From the NCBI GenBank assembly GCA_036509215.1, contig DATCGA010000111.1, forward strand, positions 1-27,534: a stretch of DNA of 27,534 bases, in the 5' to 3' direction. The stretch's first letter is position 1. The number at the start of each line of letters is the position of its first letter. The position numbers were made by a program, and so were the translations under genes. The notes beneath the pieces were generated by a model. It saw nothing but the letters and a program-made list of their open reading frames with translations. It did no database searches and was not told the DNA's origin. This document shows, piece after piece, positions 7,451-14,670 of the stretch. The DNA comes from Trebonia sp036509215 (GTDB taxonomy: Bacteria > Actinomycetota > Actinomycetes > Streptosporangiales > Streptosporangiaceae).

Positions 7451-8332
7451 TCAGGCGGCGGGGGGCGCCGGGGTGGCGTTGGCGGGCCAGTGCTTGGCGG
7501 CGTGCTTGAGCGCGGGGGGCTCGAGGGCGGCCACCAGGCCTTCGAAGAGCGCGCCCGCGGTGGGGGCGCTCCAGTCCTCGGGCAGGATCTCGCGGGGCAA
7601 GCCGGGATCGCGGAACGGGAGCTTCCGCCACTGGTCGATCACCGCCAGGTAGCTGAGGAACGCGCGCTCGGGATCGACGTCGCCGCCCGCGCCGACCCGG
7701 CGGGCCTCGTCGGCGAAACGGTGCGTGTACTCCTGGTAGCGGCGGTCGATCTCGGCCAGGTCCCAGCTCTCGCGGAGCAGGCCGGGCAGGTCCCGGCCGC
7801 CGACGTAGTCGCCCACGAAGATGGCGCAGTACGAGGTGAGCCCCAGCTCGGCGATGGCCTGGTCGGCGGCCGCGCGCATGCGAGCGGGGGCGATCCACAT
7901 CGCGGCCCCGACGTTGCCGAAGCCGAGCGAGGCCAGGTGCGTCCGGAGCTGATCGCGCTTGCTGCGGGCGGACTCGGGAACCGAGAAGCTCACGATGCAC
8001 CAGCCGTCGGCCAGGTCGGCCGGGAGCCGGGCGTGCCAGATGATCTCGTCGCCGGCCGCCAGCGCCTTCAGCGCGACCGGGGTCAGCGCGTAGCCGCGGC
8101 TGCCTGCGCGGGTCTCGGAGGCGAGCCAGCCGCGCTTCTTGAGCCGGAAGACGGCGGTGCGCACGCTCGGCGCGTCGAGCCCGAACTCGCCCATCAGCTC
8201 GATGGTGCCCGCGATCGGCATCCAGTCGCCCATCCGGCGCACGATCGCGCCGAGGAAGCTGACCAGCACCGTCCGCGACTGCTGCGTTCCGGCCGCGGCG
8301 GGCGGTGCCTGGTTCGGGGTCACCGGCCCCAT
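7451..8332 (-). CDS. PaaX-family transcriptional regulator
   Basis: The product is 293 residues from the ATG at 8332. The N-terminal winged helix reads SRTVLVSFLGAIVRR, then IAGTIELMGEFGLDAPSVRTAVFRLKKRGWLASE, ending in a GYALTP strand. This is followed by the PaaX-type central domain with WCIVSFSVPESARSKRDQLRTHLASLGFG, and the C-terminal ERAFLSYLAVIDQWRKLPFRDPGLPREILPEDW signature. PaaX of the phenylacetate pathway is a repressor released by phenylacetyl-CoA. By analogy this protein should sense an aryl-CoA ester, most simply the product of the ligase encoded three genes upstream. It lies 44 bp after the monooxygenase gene on the same strand, so it may be the last gene of that operon. Ligand identity is inference. 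Confidence 0.9.
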   Translation of the reverse strand: MGPVTPNQAPPAAAGTQQSRTVLVSFLGAIVRRMGDWMPIAGTIELMGEFGLDAPSVRTAVFRLKKRGWLASETRAGSRGYALTPVALKALAAGDEIIWHARLPADLADGWCIVSFSVPESARSKRDQLRTHLASLGFGNVGAAMWIAPARMRAAADQAIAELGLTSYCAIFVGDYVGGRDLPGLLRESWDLAEIDRRYQEYTHRFADEARRVGAGGDVDPERAFLSYLAVIDQWRKLPFRDPGLPREILPEDWSAPTAGALFEGLVAALEPPALKHAAKHWPANATPAPPAA

Positions 8333-8376
8333 TGTGCCGGATTGGTCCCGGCCGGACGGCGGGCCGAGGGCGCGGT

Positions 8377-10752
8377 TCACGCTCGGGCGGCGACGGCGGC
8401 CGGCCGCCAGCGGACGTGGGCGTCCCCCGGGCCGGCCTCGCGCAGCAGCGTCAGCCTCGGCGGGACCCGGTCCGTGCGGGCGGACGGCGGCCTGCGCCGG
8501 CCGGCGCCGAACTGCTCGGGCCAGTCCGCTCCCGGTCCCCGGTAGCCCTGCTCGGCGGCGGCCTGCAGGGTCCACTGCGGGTTGTAGAGGTGCGTGCGGC
8601 CCAGCGCGCACAGGTCGGCCCGCCCGGCCAGCAGGATCGAGTTCACGTCGTCGTAGGAGGAGATCGCGCCGACCGCGATCACCTTCACCCCGGCCGGCTC
8701 GGCCACCTGGTGGCGGATCAGGTCCGCGAAAGGGGTCTGGTAGGAGCGGCCGAAGGCGGGCTTCTCATCGGCGGTGACCTGGCCGGACGAGACGTCGATG
8801 GCGGCCGCGCCGTGCTCGACGAACGCCCGCGCGATCGCCACCGCGTCGGTCTCGGTGTTGCCGTCCGGCACCCAGTCGGTGGCCGAGATGCGGACCGTCA
8901 CCGGCATCGTCGAAGGGACGGCCGCGCGGACGGCGTCGAAGACCTCGAGCGGGAAACGCAGCCGCCTCTCAAGCGCGCCGCCGTACTCGTCGGCCCGCTT
9001 GTTCGCGACCGGGGAGAGGAACGCCGACAGCAGATAGCCGTGCGCCGCGTGCACCTCGATGAGGTCGAACCCGGCCGCCACCCCGCGCCGGGCGGCCGCC
9101 ACGAAGTCGGCCGTCGCCTGGTCGAGATCCGCCCGGGTGGCCTCGCGGGGCAGATGGCAGCCGTCGCCGTAGGCCAGTGCGGACGGCGCGATCACCTCCC
9201 AGTTGCCCGCCGCGAGCGGCTGGTCGATGCCGTCCCACATCAGCCGGGTCGACCCCTTGCGGCCGGAGTGGCCCAGCTGCAGGCCGATCCTGGCGGTCGA
9301 GCGGGTGTGCACGAACTCGGTGACCTCGCGCCAGGCGTCACGCTGCGCGTCATTCCACAGCCCGGTGCAGCCCGGCGTGATCCGGCCCTCCGGCGAGACG
9401 CAGACCATCTCGGTCATCACCAGGCCGGCTCCCCCGAGCGCCTTCGACCCGAGGTGGACGAGGTGGAAGGCGTCCGGCACGCCGTCGGCGGCGGAGTACA
9501 TGTCCATCGGGGAGACGATGACCCGGTTCTTCAGTTCCAGCGAGCCGATCCAGACCGGCTGGAACATCGCCGGGACGACCTCGGCCAGACCCTGGGAGCG
9601 GGCGAACCCGGCTTCCATCCGGGCGGCGAACTCCGCGTCGCGGTCCCTGAGATTGTCGAAGGTGATCCGCCGGGAACGGGTGATCAGGTTGAAGCAGAAC
9701 GTCGCCGGGTCCTGGCCCGCGTACATGCCGATGTTCTCGAACCACTCGAGCGAGGCCTGCGCCGCGCGCTGGGTCGACTCCACCACCGGCCTTCGCTCGG
9801 TCTCGTAGGCCGTCAGCGCCTGCTCGACGCCGGGGTGCTCGTGCAGGCAGGCGGCCAGCGCGAGCGCGTCCTCCATGGCCAGCTTGGTGCCCGAGCCGAT
9901 CGAGAAGTGCGCGGTGTGGGCGGCGTCGCCCAGCAGCACCAGGTTGCCGCCGTGCCAGCGCTGGTTGCGGACGGTGGTGAAGTTGAGCCACTTGGAGTTG
10001 TTGGTCAGCACCGCGTGGCCGCGGAGCTCGTCGGCGAAGATCTCCGCGATCCGGGCGACCGCGTACTCGTCGGAGACCCCCGGAGGGAAGATGCGGTCAT
10101 CGGTGGCGTCGAAGCCGGCCCGGCGCCACACGTCCTCGTGCATCTCGACGATGAAGGTCGAGCCCGAATCGGAGTACGGGTAGCCGTGGATCTGCATCGT
10201 GCCCCAGTCCGTCTGCTTGACGAAGAACTGGAACGCCTCGAAGACCCGGTCGGTGCCGAGCCAGATGTACTTGCTCTTCCGCACGTCCAGCGACGGCGCG
10301 AAGACGTCGGCGTACTTGGCGCGGATGGCCGAGTTGAGGCCGTCGGCGGCGACCACCAGATCGTGCGAGGCGCGCAGCTCGCCGGTGTCCGGCGCCTGGG
10401 AACGGTAGTGCACCGTGACCCCGAGCTGCGCGGACCGGGCCTGCAGGATCTGCAGCAGCCGCTTGCGGCTCAGCGCCGCGAAGCCCTGCCCGCCGACCGT
10501 GAACGCATTGCCGTTGAATTCAATGTCGATGTCGGTCCAGCGAGCGAACTCGCTCTCCATCTGCCCGTAGACGACCGTGTCGGCGCTCTCGATCCCGCCC
10601 AGGGTCTCGTCGGAGAACACGACGCCGAAGCCGAAGGTGTCCTCGGCCGCGTTGCGCTCCCACACGGTCACCTCGTGGGCCGGGTCGAGCTGCTTCATCA
10701 GGGCGGCGAAGTACAGGCCGCCCGGGCCGCCGCCCGCGATCGCGATCTTCAT
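8377..10752 (-). CDS. Two-domain flavoprotein: 2-aminobenzoyl-CoA monooxygenase/reductase-like (also annotated salicylyl-CoA 5-hydroxylase/oxidoreductase)
   Basis: The product is 791 residues from the ATG at 10752, which overlaps the ligase stop by 4 bp. The N-terminal half is a class A FAD monooxygenase: KIAIAGGGPGGLYFAALMKQ (residues 2-21), DLVVAADGLNSAIR, and LVLLGDAAHTAHFSIGSGTK with the GD motif. After about residue 400 an Old Yellow Enzyme-type domain follows: IGSLELKNRVIVSPMDMYS, then the FMN/active-site EVHAAHGYLLSAFLSP, and GRADLCALGRTHLYNP. This fusion is the architecture of 2-aminobenzoyl-CoA monooxygenase/reductase, which hydroxylates the ring at C5 and then reduces it, giving a non-aromatic CoA ester without ring-cleavage dioxygenases. 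A salicylyl-CoA substrate is the main alternative. The last 35 residues are Arg/Pro-rich and probably disordered. Confidence 0.88.
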   Translation of the reverse strand: MKIAIAGGGPGGLYFAALMKQLDPAHEVTVWERNAAEDTFGFGVVFSDETLGGIESADTVVYGQMESEFARWTDIDIEFNGNAFTVGGQGFAALSRKRLLQILQARSAQLGVTVHYRSQAPDTGELRASHDLVVAADGLNSAIRAKYADVFAPSLDVRKSKYIWLGTDRVFEAFQFFVKQTDWGTMQIHGYPYSDSGSTFIVEMHEDVWRRAGFDATDDRIFPPGVSDEYAVARIAEIFADELRGHAVLTNNSKWLNFTTVRNQRWHGGNLVLLGDAAHTAHFSIGSGTKLAMEDALALAACLHEHPGVEQALTAYETERRPVVESTQRAAQASLEWFENIGMYAGQDPATFCFNLITRSRRITFDNLRDRDAEFAARMEAGFARSQGLAEVVPAMFQPVWIGSLELKNRVIVSPMDMYSAADGVPDAFHLVHLGSKALGGAGLVMTEMVCVSPEGRITPGCTGLWNDAQRDAWREVTEFVHTRSTARIGLQLGHSGRKGSTRLMWDGIDQPLAAGNWEVIAPSALAYGDGCHLPREATRADLDQATADFVAAARRGVAAGFDLIEVHAAHGYLLSAFLSPVANKRADEYGGALERRLRFPLEVFDAVRAAVPSTMPVTVRISATDWVPDGNTETDAVAIARAFVEHGAAAIDVSSGQVTADEKPAFGRSYQTPFADLIRHQVAEPAGVKVIAVGAISSYDDVNSILLAGRADLCALGRTHLYNPQWTLQAAAEQGYRGPGADWPEQFGAGRRRPPSARTDRVPPRLTLLREAGPGDAHVRWRPAAVAARA

Positions 10753-12386
10753 CCCGCTTCTGCCTCGACCTGGTCCCGGAGCCGGAAGTGCTGGAGCTTG
10801 CCGGTGGCGCTGCGCGGCAGCGCGTCGGTGAAGCGGACGTCGCGCGGGTACTTGTACGGCGCGAGCTGCGCTTTCACGTAGTCCTGAAGCTCCCTGGCCT
10901 TGACCGCGTCGCCGACCACGCCGGGCTCGAGGACGACGAAGGCGCACACGGCCGTGCCCCGGTCGGCGTCCGGCCGCCCGACGACGGCCGACTCGACGAC
11001 GTCGGGATGGGAGTCGATGACCGCCTCGACCTCGGGGCCGCCGATGTTGTAGCCCGAGCTGACGATCATGTTGTCGGTCCGGGCCCGGTAGTAGAAGTAG
11101 CCGTCCTCGTCGCGCGTGAAGGTATCGCCGGTGACGTTCCAGCCGCCGACGACGTAGTCCGCCTGGCGCTCGTCGTCCAGGTAGCGGCAGCCGACCGGCC
11201 CGATGACCGCGAGCCGTCCCTCGGCGCCGGGCGGGAGCTCCGCGCCGTCGGGCCCGAGGATCGCCGCCCGGTAGCCGGGCACGGGCCTGCCGGTGGCGCC
11301 CGGCCGGATGTCGTCCCCGGCCGCCGCGATGAAGATATGCAGCAGCTCGGTGCCGCCGATGCCGTCGATGATCTTGAGGCCGAGCGCGTCGTGGATTCGC
11401 TGCCAGGTCTGGAGTGGGATGTGCTCACCGGCGCTGACAGCCGCCCGGACCCCCGCCAGCTGGTCGATCTTGCCCGCGTTGAGGATCTGCTTGTACGCCG
11501 TCGGGGCGGTCGCCAGCACGGTCACGCCGGCCTCGGCGACGATGCCCGCCAGCTCCACCGGCGCCGCCGCCTCGGTCAGCAGCGCGCACGCGCCGGCCCG
11601 GAGCGGGAAGACGACCAGCATCCCGAGGCCGAAGGTGAACGCGAGCGGCGCCGTGCAGGAGACGAGGTCATCGGCCTCGAGTCGCAGGACCGCGCGGCCG
11701 AAGGTGTTGTCGATCGAGAGCACGTCGCGGTGGAAGTGGGTGGTGATCTTGGGGACGCCGGTGCTACCCGAGGTCGGGCAGAACAGCGCCACGTCATCGG
11801 CCGCCGTCGGCACATTGCTGAACTGGCCGGACTTGCGCTCGGCGCGGGCGGTCAGGTCATCCTCGCCCGGCCCGCCGAACGTCACGATCGCGAGCCGGGG
11901 GGCGCTGGTCTCGCGCACCTTCTCCACGTCGGCCGCGTGCCGGTGGTCGACCAGCGCGATGCTCGGCTGCGCCTTCTCCACGATCGGGGCCAGCTCGCGG
12001 GCGCGCAGGGCCGCCAGCGTGGTCGCGACGATGCCGCCCGCCTTCAGCACCCCGAGCCAGGCGGCAACCGCCCAGGGGTTGTTCGGCGCGCGCAGCAGCA
12101 CCCGGTTGCCGGGAACCAGTCCCAGGTCCTCGACCAGGACCTGGGCGATCTGGTTGGCCCGCCGCTGGAGGTCGCCGTAGGTCCAGACGCCGCCGTCCGG
12201 CGTGCGGAGGGCGGGACGGCCGGGGCCGAAGGTCGCGACCGGGACGTCGATGATCTCGGTCGCCGCGTTGAGCCGGTCGGGGTACTGCAAGGCCTCGGTC
12301 GTGAACTCCAGCAGCGGCCACTGCCCGGCCGGGGGCAGGTGGTCACGGGCGAAGGTGTCGGAAAAGGCAGAAGGCGAGAGCTGCAT
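10749..12386 (-). CDS. Aryl-CoA ligase (2-aminobenzoate/benzoate-CoA ligase family)
   Basis: The product is 545 residues of the acyl-adenylate-forming superfamily. The ATP-binding loop is LFCPTSGSTGVPK near residue 185. The acyl-binding region includes APLAFTFGLGML and AVSAGEHIPLQTW, then the IDGIGGTELLHIF motif. The adenylate hinge is GGWNVTGDTFTRDEDGYFYY, followed by SSGYNIGGPEVE, and the catalytic Lys lies in RSATGKLQHF near the C-terminus. IGGTEL is characteristic of benzoate- and aminobenzoate-CoA ligases rather than fatty acyl ligases. It should activate an aromatic acid to its CoA ester for the next enzyme. The ATG at 12386 overlaps the thioesterase stop by 1 bp (TGATG); its own stop overlaps the monooxygenase start. 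The choice of 2-aminobenzoate rests on the neighbour. Confidence 0.9.
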   Translation of the reverse strand: MQLSPSAFSDTFARDHLPPAGQWPLLEFTTEALQYPDRLNAATEIIDVPVATFGPGRPALRTPDGGVWTYGDLQRRANQIAQVLVEDLGLVPGNRVLLRAPNNPWAVAAWLGVLKAGGIVATTLAALRARELAPIVEKAQPSIALVDHRHAADVEKVRETSAPRLAIVTFGGPGEDDLTARAERKSGQFSNVPTAADDVALFCPTSGSTGVPKITTHFHRDVLSIDNTFGRAVLRLEADDLVSCTAPLAFTFGLGMLVVFPLRAGACALLTEAAAPVELAGIVAEAGVTVLATAPTAYKQILNAGKIDQLAGVRAAVSAGEHIPLQTWQRIHDALGLKIIDGIGGTELLHIFIAAAGDDIRPGATGRPVPGYRAAILGPDGAELPPGAEGRLAVIGPVGCRYLDDERQADYVVGGWNVTGDTFTRDEDGYFYYRARTDNMIVSSGYNIGGPEVEAVIDSHPDVVESAVVGRPDADRGTAVCAFVVLEPGVVGDAVKARELQDYVKAQLAPYKYPRDVRFTDALPRSATGKLQHFRLRDQVEAEAG

Positions 12387-13318
12387 CAGGTGCGGATCAT
12401 CCCTTCCTGGACGACGGTGGCCAGGTGACGGTGGTCGCGGGTGAAGAAGCGACCGGTGGCGAGGCCGCGACCGTCTTCGGCGGCGACCGCTTCCTGCAGG
12501 TAGAGCACCCAGTCGTCGAAGGCGCGGGCGGGACTGCGGTGGAACCACAGGGCGTGGTCGAGGCTGGCCGTGACCAGCCCGGGCCTGGCCCACGGCAGGC
12601 CGAGGACGCGCAGCACCGGCTCGAGGATCGTGTAATCGCACACGTAGGCGAGCGCGGCCAGATCGCGCTGCTCGTCGGTGAGCCCCTGGACCGCCCGGAG
12701 GGCGTCGAACGGCCTGATCCAGACCGCCTGGTGCGGGACGCGCTCGCCGTCGACGGTGACGTAGAGGGGGCCGGGGACGTGCCGCTGGTCGAAGCTGCGG
12801 CCGCCGGCCCAGTACGCCCTCGACCCTTCGGTCATGGTCGTGGTCGCCGCGGCCGCGTCGGCCAGGCCGTCCAGGTAGGCGGCGGAGCTTGGCAGCGTGC
12901 CGGGGTCCGGGATGTCATCGGGCAGAGCGGCGGCGAACGTGGCGCCCGGCTCCCCGGCCGCGAACGAGGCGAGCGCGACGTAGACCGGCTTGCCGTTCTG
13001 GTAGCCGCGGACCTGGCGGGTGCTGTAGCCGCGACCGTCGCGCAGCAGCTCGACCTCGTAGCGGACCGGGGCGCCGATGTCGACCGGCCGCAGGAAGTAG
13101 CTGTGGGTCGAGTGCAGCGTCTTGCCGTCGGTGACCGACCGCATCGCCGCCGCCAGGGCCTGGGCGACCATGTCGCCGCCGTACGCCTTGGGCCACGGGC
13201 AGGGCTGGGTGATCGCGGTGAAGGCGAGGTCGAAGTGCTCCGGCTCGGCCGGGGTCAGGGTGACCGCCGCGGCGAAGGTCGCCGAGGAAGGCGCCAGATC
13301 GACGGTGGCGCCGGTCAC
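12386..13318 (-). CDS. Acyl-CoA thioesterase II (TesB-type double hotdog)
   Basis: The product is 310 residues with a GTG start at 13318 that overlaps the cupin stop. It has two hotdog domains: the first contains YGGDMVAQALAAAMRSV and STHSYFLRPVDIGAPVRYEVE. The second contains LAALAYVCDYTIL, SLDHALWFHR with the TesB-type catalytic Asp, and the ending GRGLATGRFFTRDHRHLATV. It would hydrolyse CoA thioesters, here probably to recycle CoA when aryl-CoA or pathway intermediates accumulate. The placement between the cupin and the ligase in an overlapping gene series suggests a dedicated proofreading or relief role rather than housekeeping lipid metabolism. That role is inference. Confidence 0.9.
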   Translation of the reverse strand: MTGATVDLAPSSATFAAAVTLTPAEPEHFDLAFTAITQPCPWPKAYGGDMVAQALAAAMRSVTDGKTLHSTHSYFLRPVDIGAPVRYEVELLRDGRGYSTRQVRGYQNGKPVYVALASFAAGEPGATFAAALPDDIPDPGTLPSSAAYLDGLADAAAATTTMTEGSRAYWAGGRSFDQRHVPGPLYVTVDGERVPHQAVWIRPFDALRAVQGLTDEQRDLAALAYVCDYTILEPVLRVLGLPWARPGLVTASLDHALWFHRSPARAFDDWVLYLQEAVAAEDGRGLATGRFFTRDHRHLATVVQEGMIRT

Positions 13319-13800
13319 GGCCGGGTCACCCAGTCCGGCAGGTCGACGTCGGGCACCTCCGGCAGGTTGACCACGATGTTGTCAGGGGTCCGGGCGGTCA
13401 TCCAGGTCAGCGGGTTGTTGCGGTCCAGGTTGCACTCCACGTGCGGCATGAACGGCGGCACGAACACCCAGTCGCCCTCGGACATGTCGGTGTAGTCCTC
13501 GAACTTCGGGCCGAAGTAGATCCGGGCGCGCCCGGAGAGCACGTAGCCGCCGGTCTCGGCCTCGCCGTGGTGATGCGGGACCGAGCGGTAGCCGGCCAGG
13601 TTATGGACCTTGCCGAACCAGATCCTGGTGGCCGGCGTGTGCTGCGGGCTGACGCCGGAGATGCGGGTCGCCCCCTCCGACTGGGCGGTGCCGCCCGGTT
13701 CCCGGCCGGCCCTGGTCACGACCGGGACGACGAGCCCGCTCTCGGTGACACGGGCCGCATGGTCGCCCGGTCTGGACGGGCGATTCATGTCAATCTCCAT
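13315..13800 (-). CDS. Cupin-domain protein of the aminobenzoyl-CoA cluster
   Basis: The product is 161 residues. The ATG at 13800 has AGGAG 8 bp upstream; a second ATG at 13788 is a weaker option. Cupin motif 1 is VPHHHGEAETGGYVLSGRA near residues 75-93, with three His and a Glu as candidate metal ligands. Motif 2 is GDWVFVPPFMPHVECN near 113-128, with one His. The fold is a single cupin of unknown specificity; members act as dioxygenases, isomerases or ligand sensors. As first gene of the tightly overlapping cupin-thioesterase-ligase-monooxygenase series it probably acts on or senses a pathway intermediate. I cannot assign the reaction. Confidence 0.85.
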   Translation of the reverse strand: MEIDMNRPSRPGDHAARVTESGLVVPVVTRAGREPGGTAQSEGATRISGVSPQHTPATRIWFGKVHNLAGYRSVPHHHGEAETGGYVLSGRARIYFGPKFEDYTDMSEGDWVFVPPFMPHVECNLDRNNPLTWMTARTPDNIVVNLPEVPDVDLPDWVTRP

Positions 13801-13915
13801 CGTGGCTTCTCCTGGGAAGGTCGTCGAACGCCATCGTCGCGATCCACTCGTTATTACACAATCTTCACGATCGTTGATTTTTTGTCAATAGATGTTACGG
13901 TTCGAAGACTACCCC
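13801..13915. promoter_or_regulatory. Divergent promoter region, cupin operon and RidA-family gene
   Basis: This 115-bp stretch is markedly AT-rich between 13850 and 13900 compared with its surroundings. It contains ACGATCGT, a perfect 8-bp palindrome at 13867-13874, and TTGA-N7-TCAA at 13874-13888. It must carry both promoters and is the natural place for PaaX-type regulator binding. I cannot fix -35/-10 boxes with confidence. Confidence 0.5.
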
Positions 13916-13940
13916 GCCTCGCCTCGCCTCGCCTCGCCTC
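13916..13940 (+). repeat. (GCCTC)5 tandem repeat in the leader of the RidA-family gene
   Basis: Five exact head-to-tail copies of GCCTC end directly before the GAAGGAG ribosome site (13941-13947). A pentamer tract in this position could change length by slipped-strand replication, altering the spacing between promoter and ribosome site. Confidence 0.8.
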
Positions 13941-13954
13941 GAAGGAGTCGTCCC

Positions 13955-14386
13955 ATGCCGGCCACCACTCCCCCGCTCGCGATCAATCCGGCCGCGCTCC
14001 CGGCGCCGAGCGGCTACTCGCACGGGACCCTGTCCGGGAACACCCTCTACCTGGGCGGCCAGACTGCCCTCGACGCGGAGATGAAGATCGTGCCCGGCGG
14101 CATCGTCGAGCAGTTCCGTCAGGCGTTCGGTAACGTCCTGACCACGCTGCGGGCGGCGGGCGGACTGCCTGAGGACCTGGTGAGCATCACGATCTTCCTG
14201 ACCGACATACCCGACTATCAGGCGCACGGGCGGGAAATCGGCCGGGTCTGGCGCGAGCTGGCCGGGCCGGTCTACCCCGCCATGGCCGGCCTCGGGACGA
14301 CCGCGCTGTGGCAGCCGGAGGCGATGATCGAGATCCTGGGCGTCGCCGTCATCCCCGACGAGCGACTGGCGATCCTGGCTGCCTGA
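13955..14386 (+). CDS. RidA/YjgF-family protein, canonical Arg replaced
   Basis: The product is 143 residues from the ATG at 13955, with GAAGGAG 7 bp upstream; an earlier in-frame start at 13892 would translate the GCCTC tract and is rejected. Family signatures are GTLSGNTLYLGGQTALD near residues 24-40, FRQAFGNVLTTLRAAGG near 54-70, and DLVSITIFLTDI near 74-85. RidA proteins hydrolyse reactive enamines and imines. In the archetype an Arg in the YPAR context (Arg105) is required; here that position reads YPAM (Met110), so classical imine hydrolysis is doubtful. Its divergent placement beside an aminobenzoyl-CoA pathway, whose product still carries an amino group on a non-aromatic ring, still suggests a role in handling that intermediate. 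Confidence 0.88.
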   Translation: MPATTPPLAINPAALPAPSGYSHGTLSGNTLYLGGQTALDAEMKIVPGGIVEQFRQAFGNVLTTLRAAGGLPEDLVSITIFLTDIPDYQAHGREIGRVWRELAGPVYPAMAGLGTTALWQPEAMIEILGVAVIPDERLAILAA

Positions 14387-14400
14387 ACAGCCCACGCGAC

Positions 14401-14614
14401 CCTGTCGGCTACGCCATCGACCCCAAACGAAACCTGTCGGCTACGCCAGAGACACCAATAGGGGCGGTCGGTGGCGTAGCCGACAGGAGGCCGGCCCAGT
14501 CGGTGGCTTAGGTGACAGGAGGCCGGCCCGGTCGGTGGCGTAGGTGACAGGAGGCCGGCCGGTCGGTGGCGTAGGTCATACGAGGTCGGGCCCGTTGGTG
14601 GCGTAGGCGACAGG
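14401..14614. repeat. 32-bp-period dyad repeat array 2
   Basis: Seven units of the same family as array 1 are present. Two are inverted (starting 14401 and 14433) and five direct (starting 14467, 14499, 14531, 14562 and 14594; steps of 32, 32, 31 and 32). The spacers between direct units are also similar (AGGCCGGCCC), so this is a tandem repeat rather than a CRISPR. The innermost units (14433-14453 and 14467-14487) pair around a 13-bp loop, the same loop length as in array 1. The array lies between the convergent RidA-family and SDR genes, where a bidirectional terminator would be expected. The fourth direct unit is degenerate at its 3' end. Confidence 0.85.
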
Positions 14615-14670
14615 CGGCCGGGACGGTCGAAGGCGGACCGACCGGGGCTTGTGATCGGCCGGGGGCGCGG

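Noticed and set aside
7302..8000. Minus-strand frame covering array 1 and part of the PaaX-family gene
   Set aside because: It is an out-of-frame Arg/Pro-rich reading of the PaaX gene that continues into the repeats.
14401..14614. CRISPR array, because of the regular 32-bp step
   Set aside because: Spacers are only about 11 bp and similar to each other, units occur in both orientations, and no cas gene is in the window.
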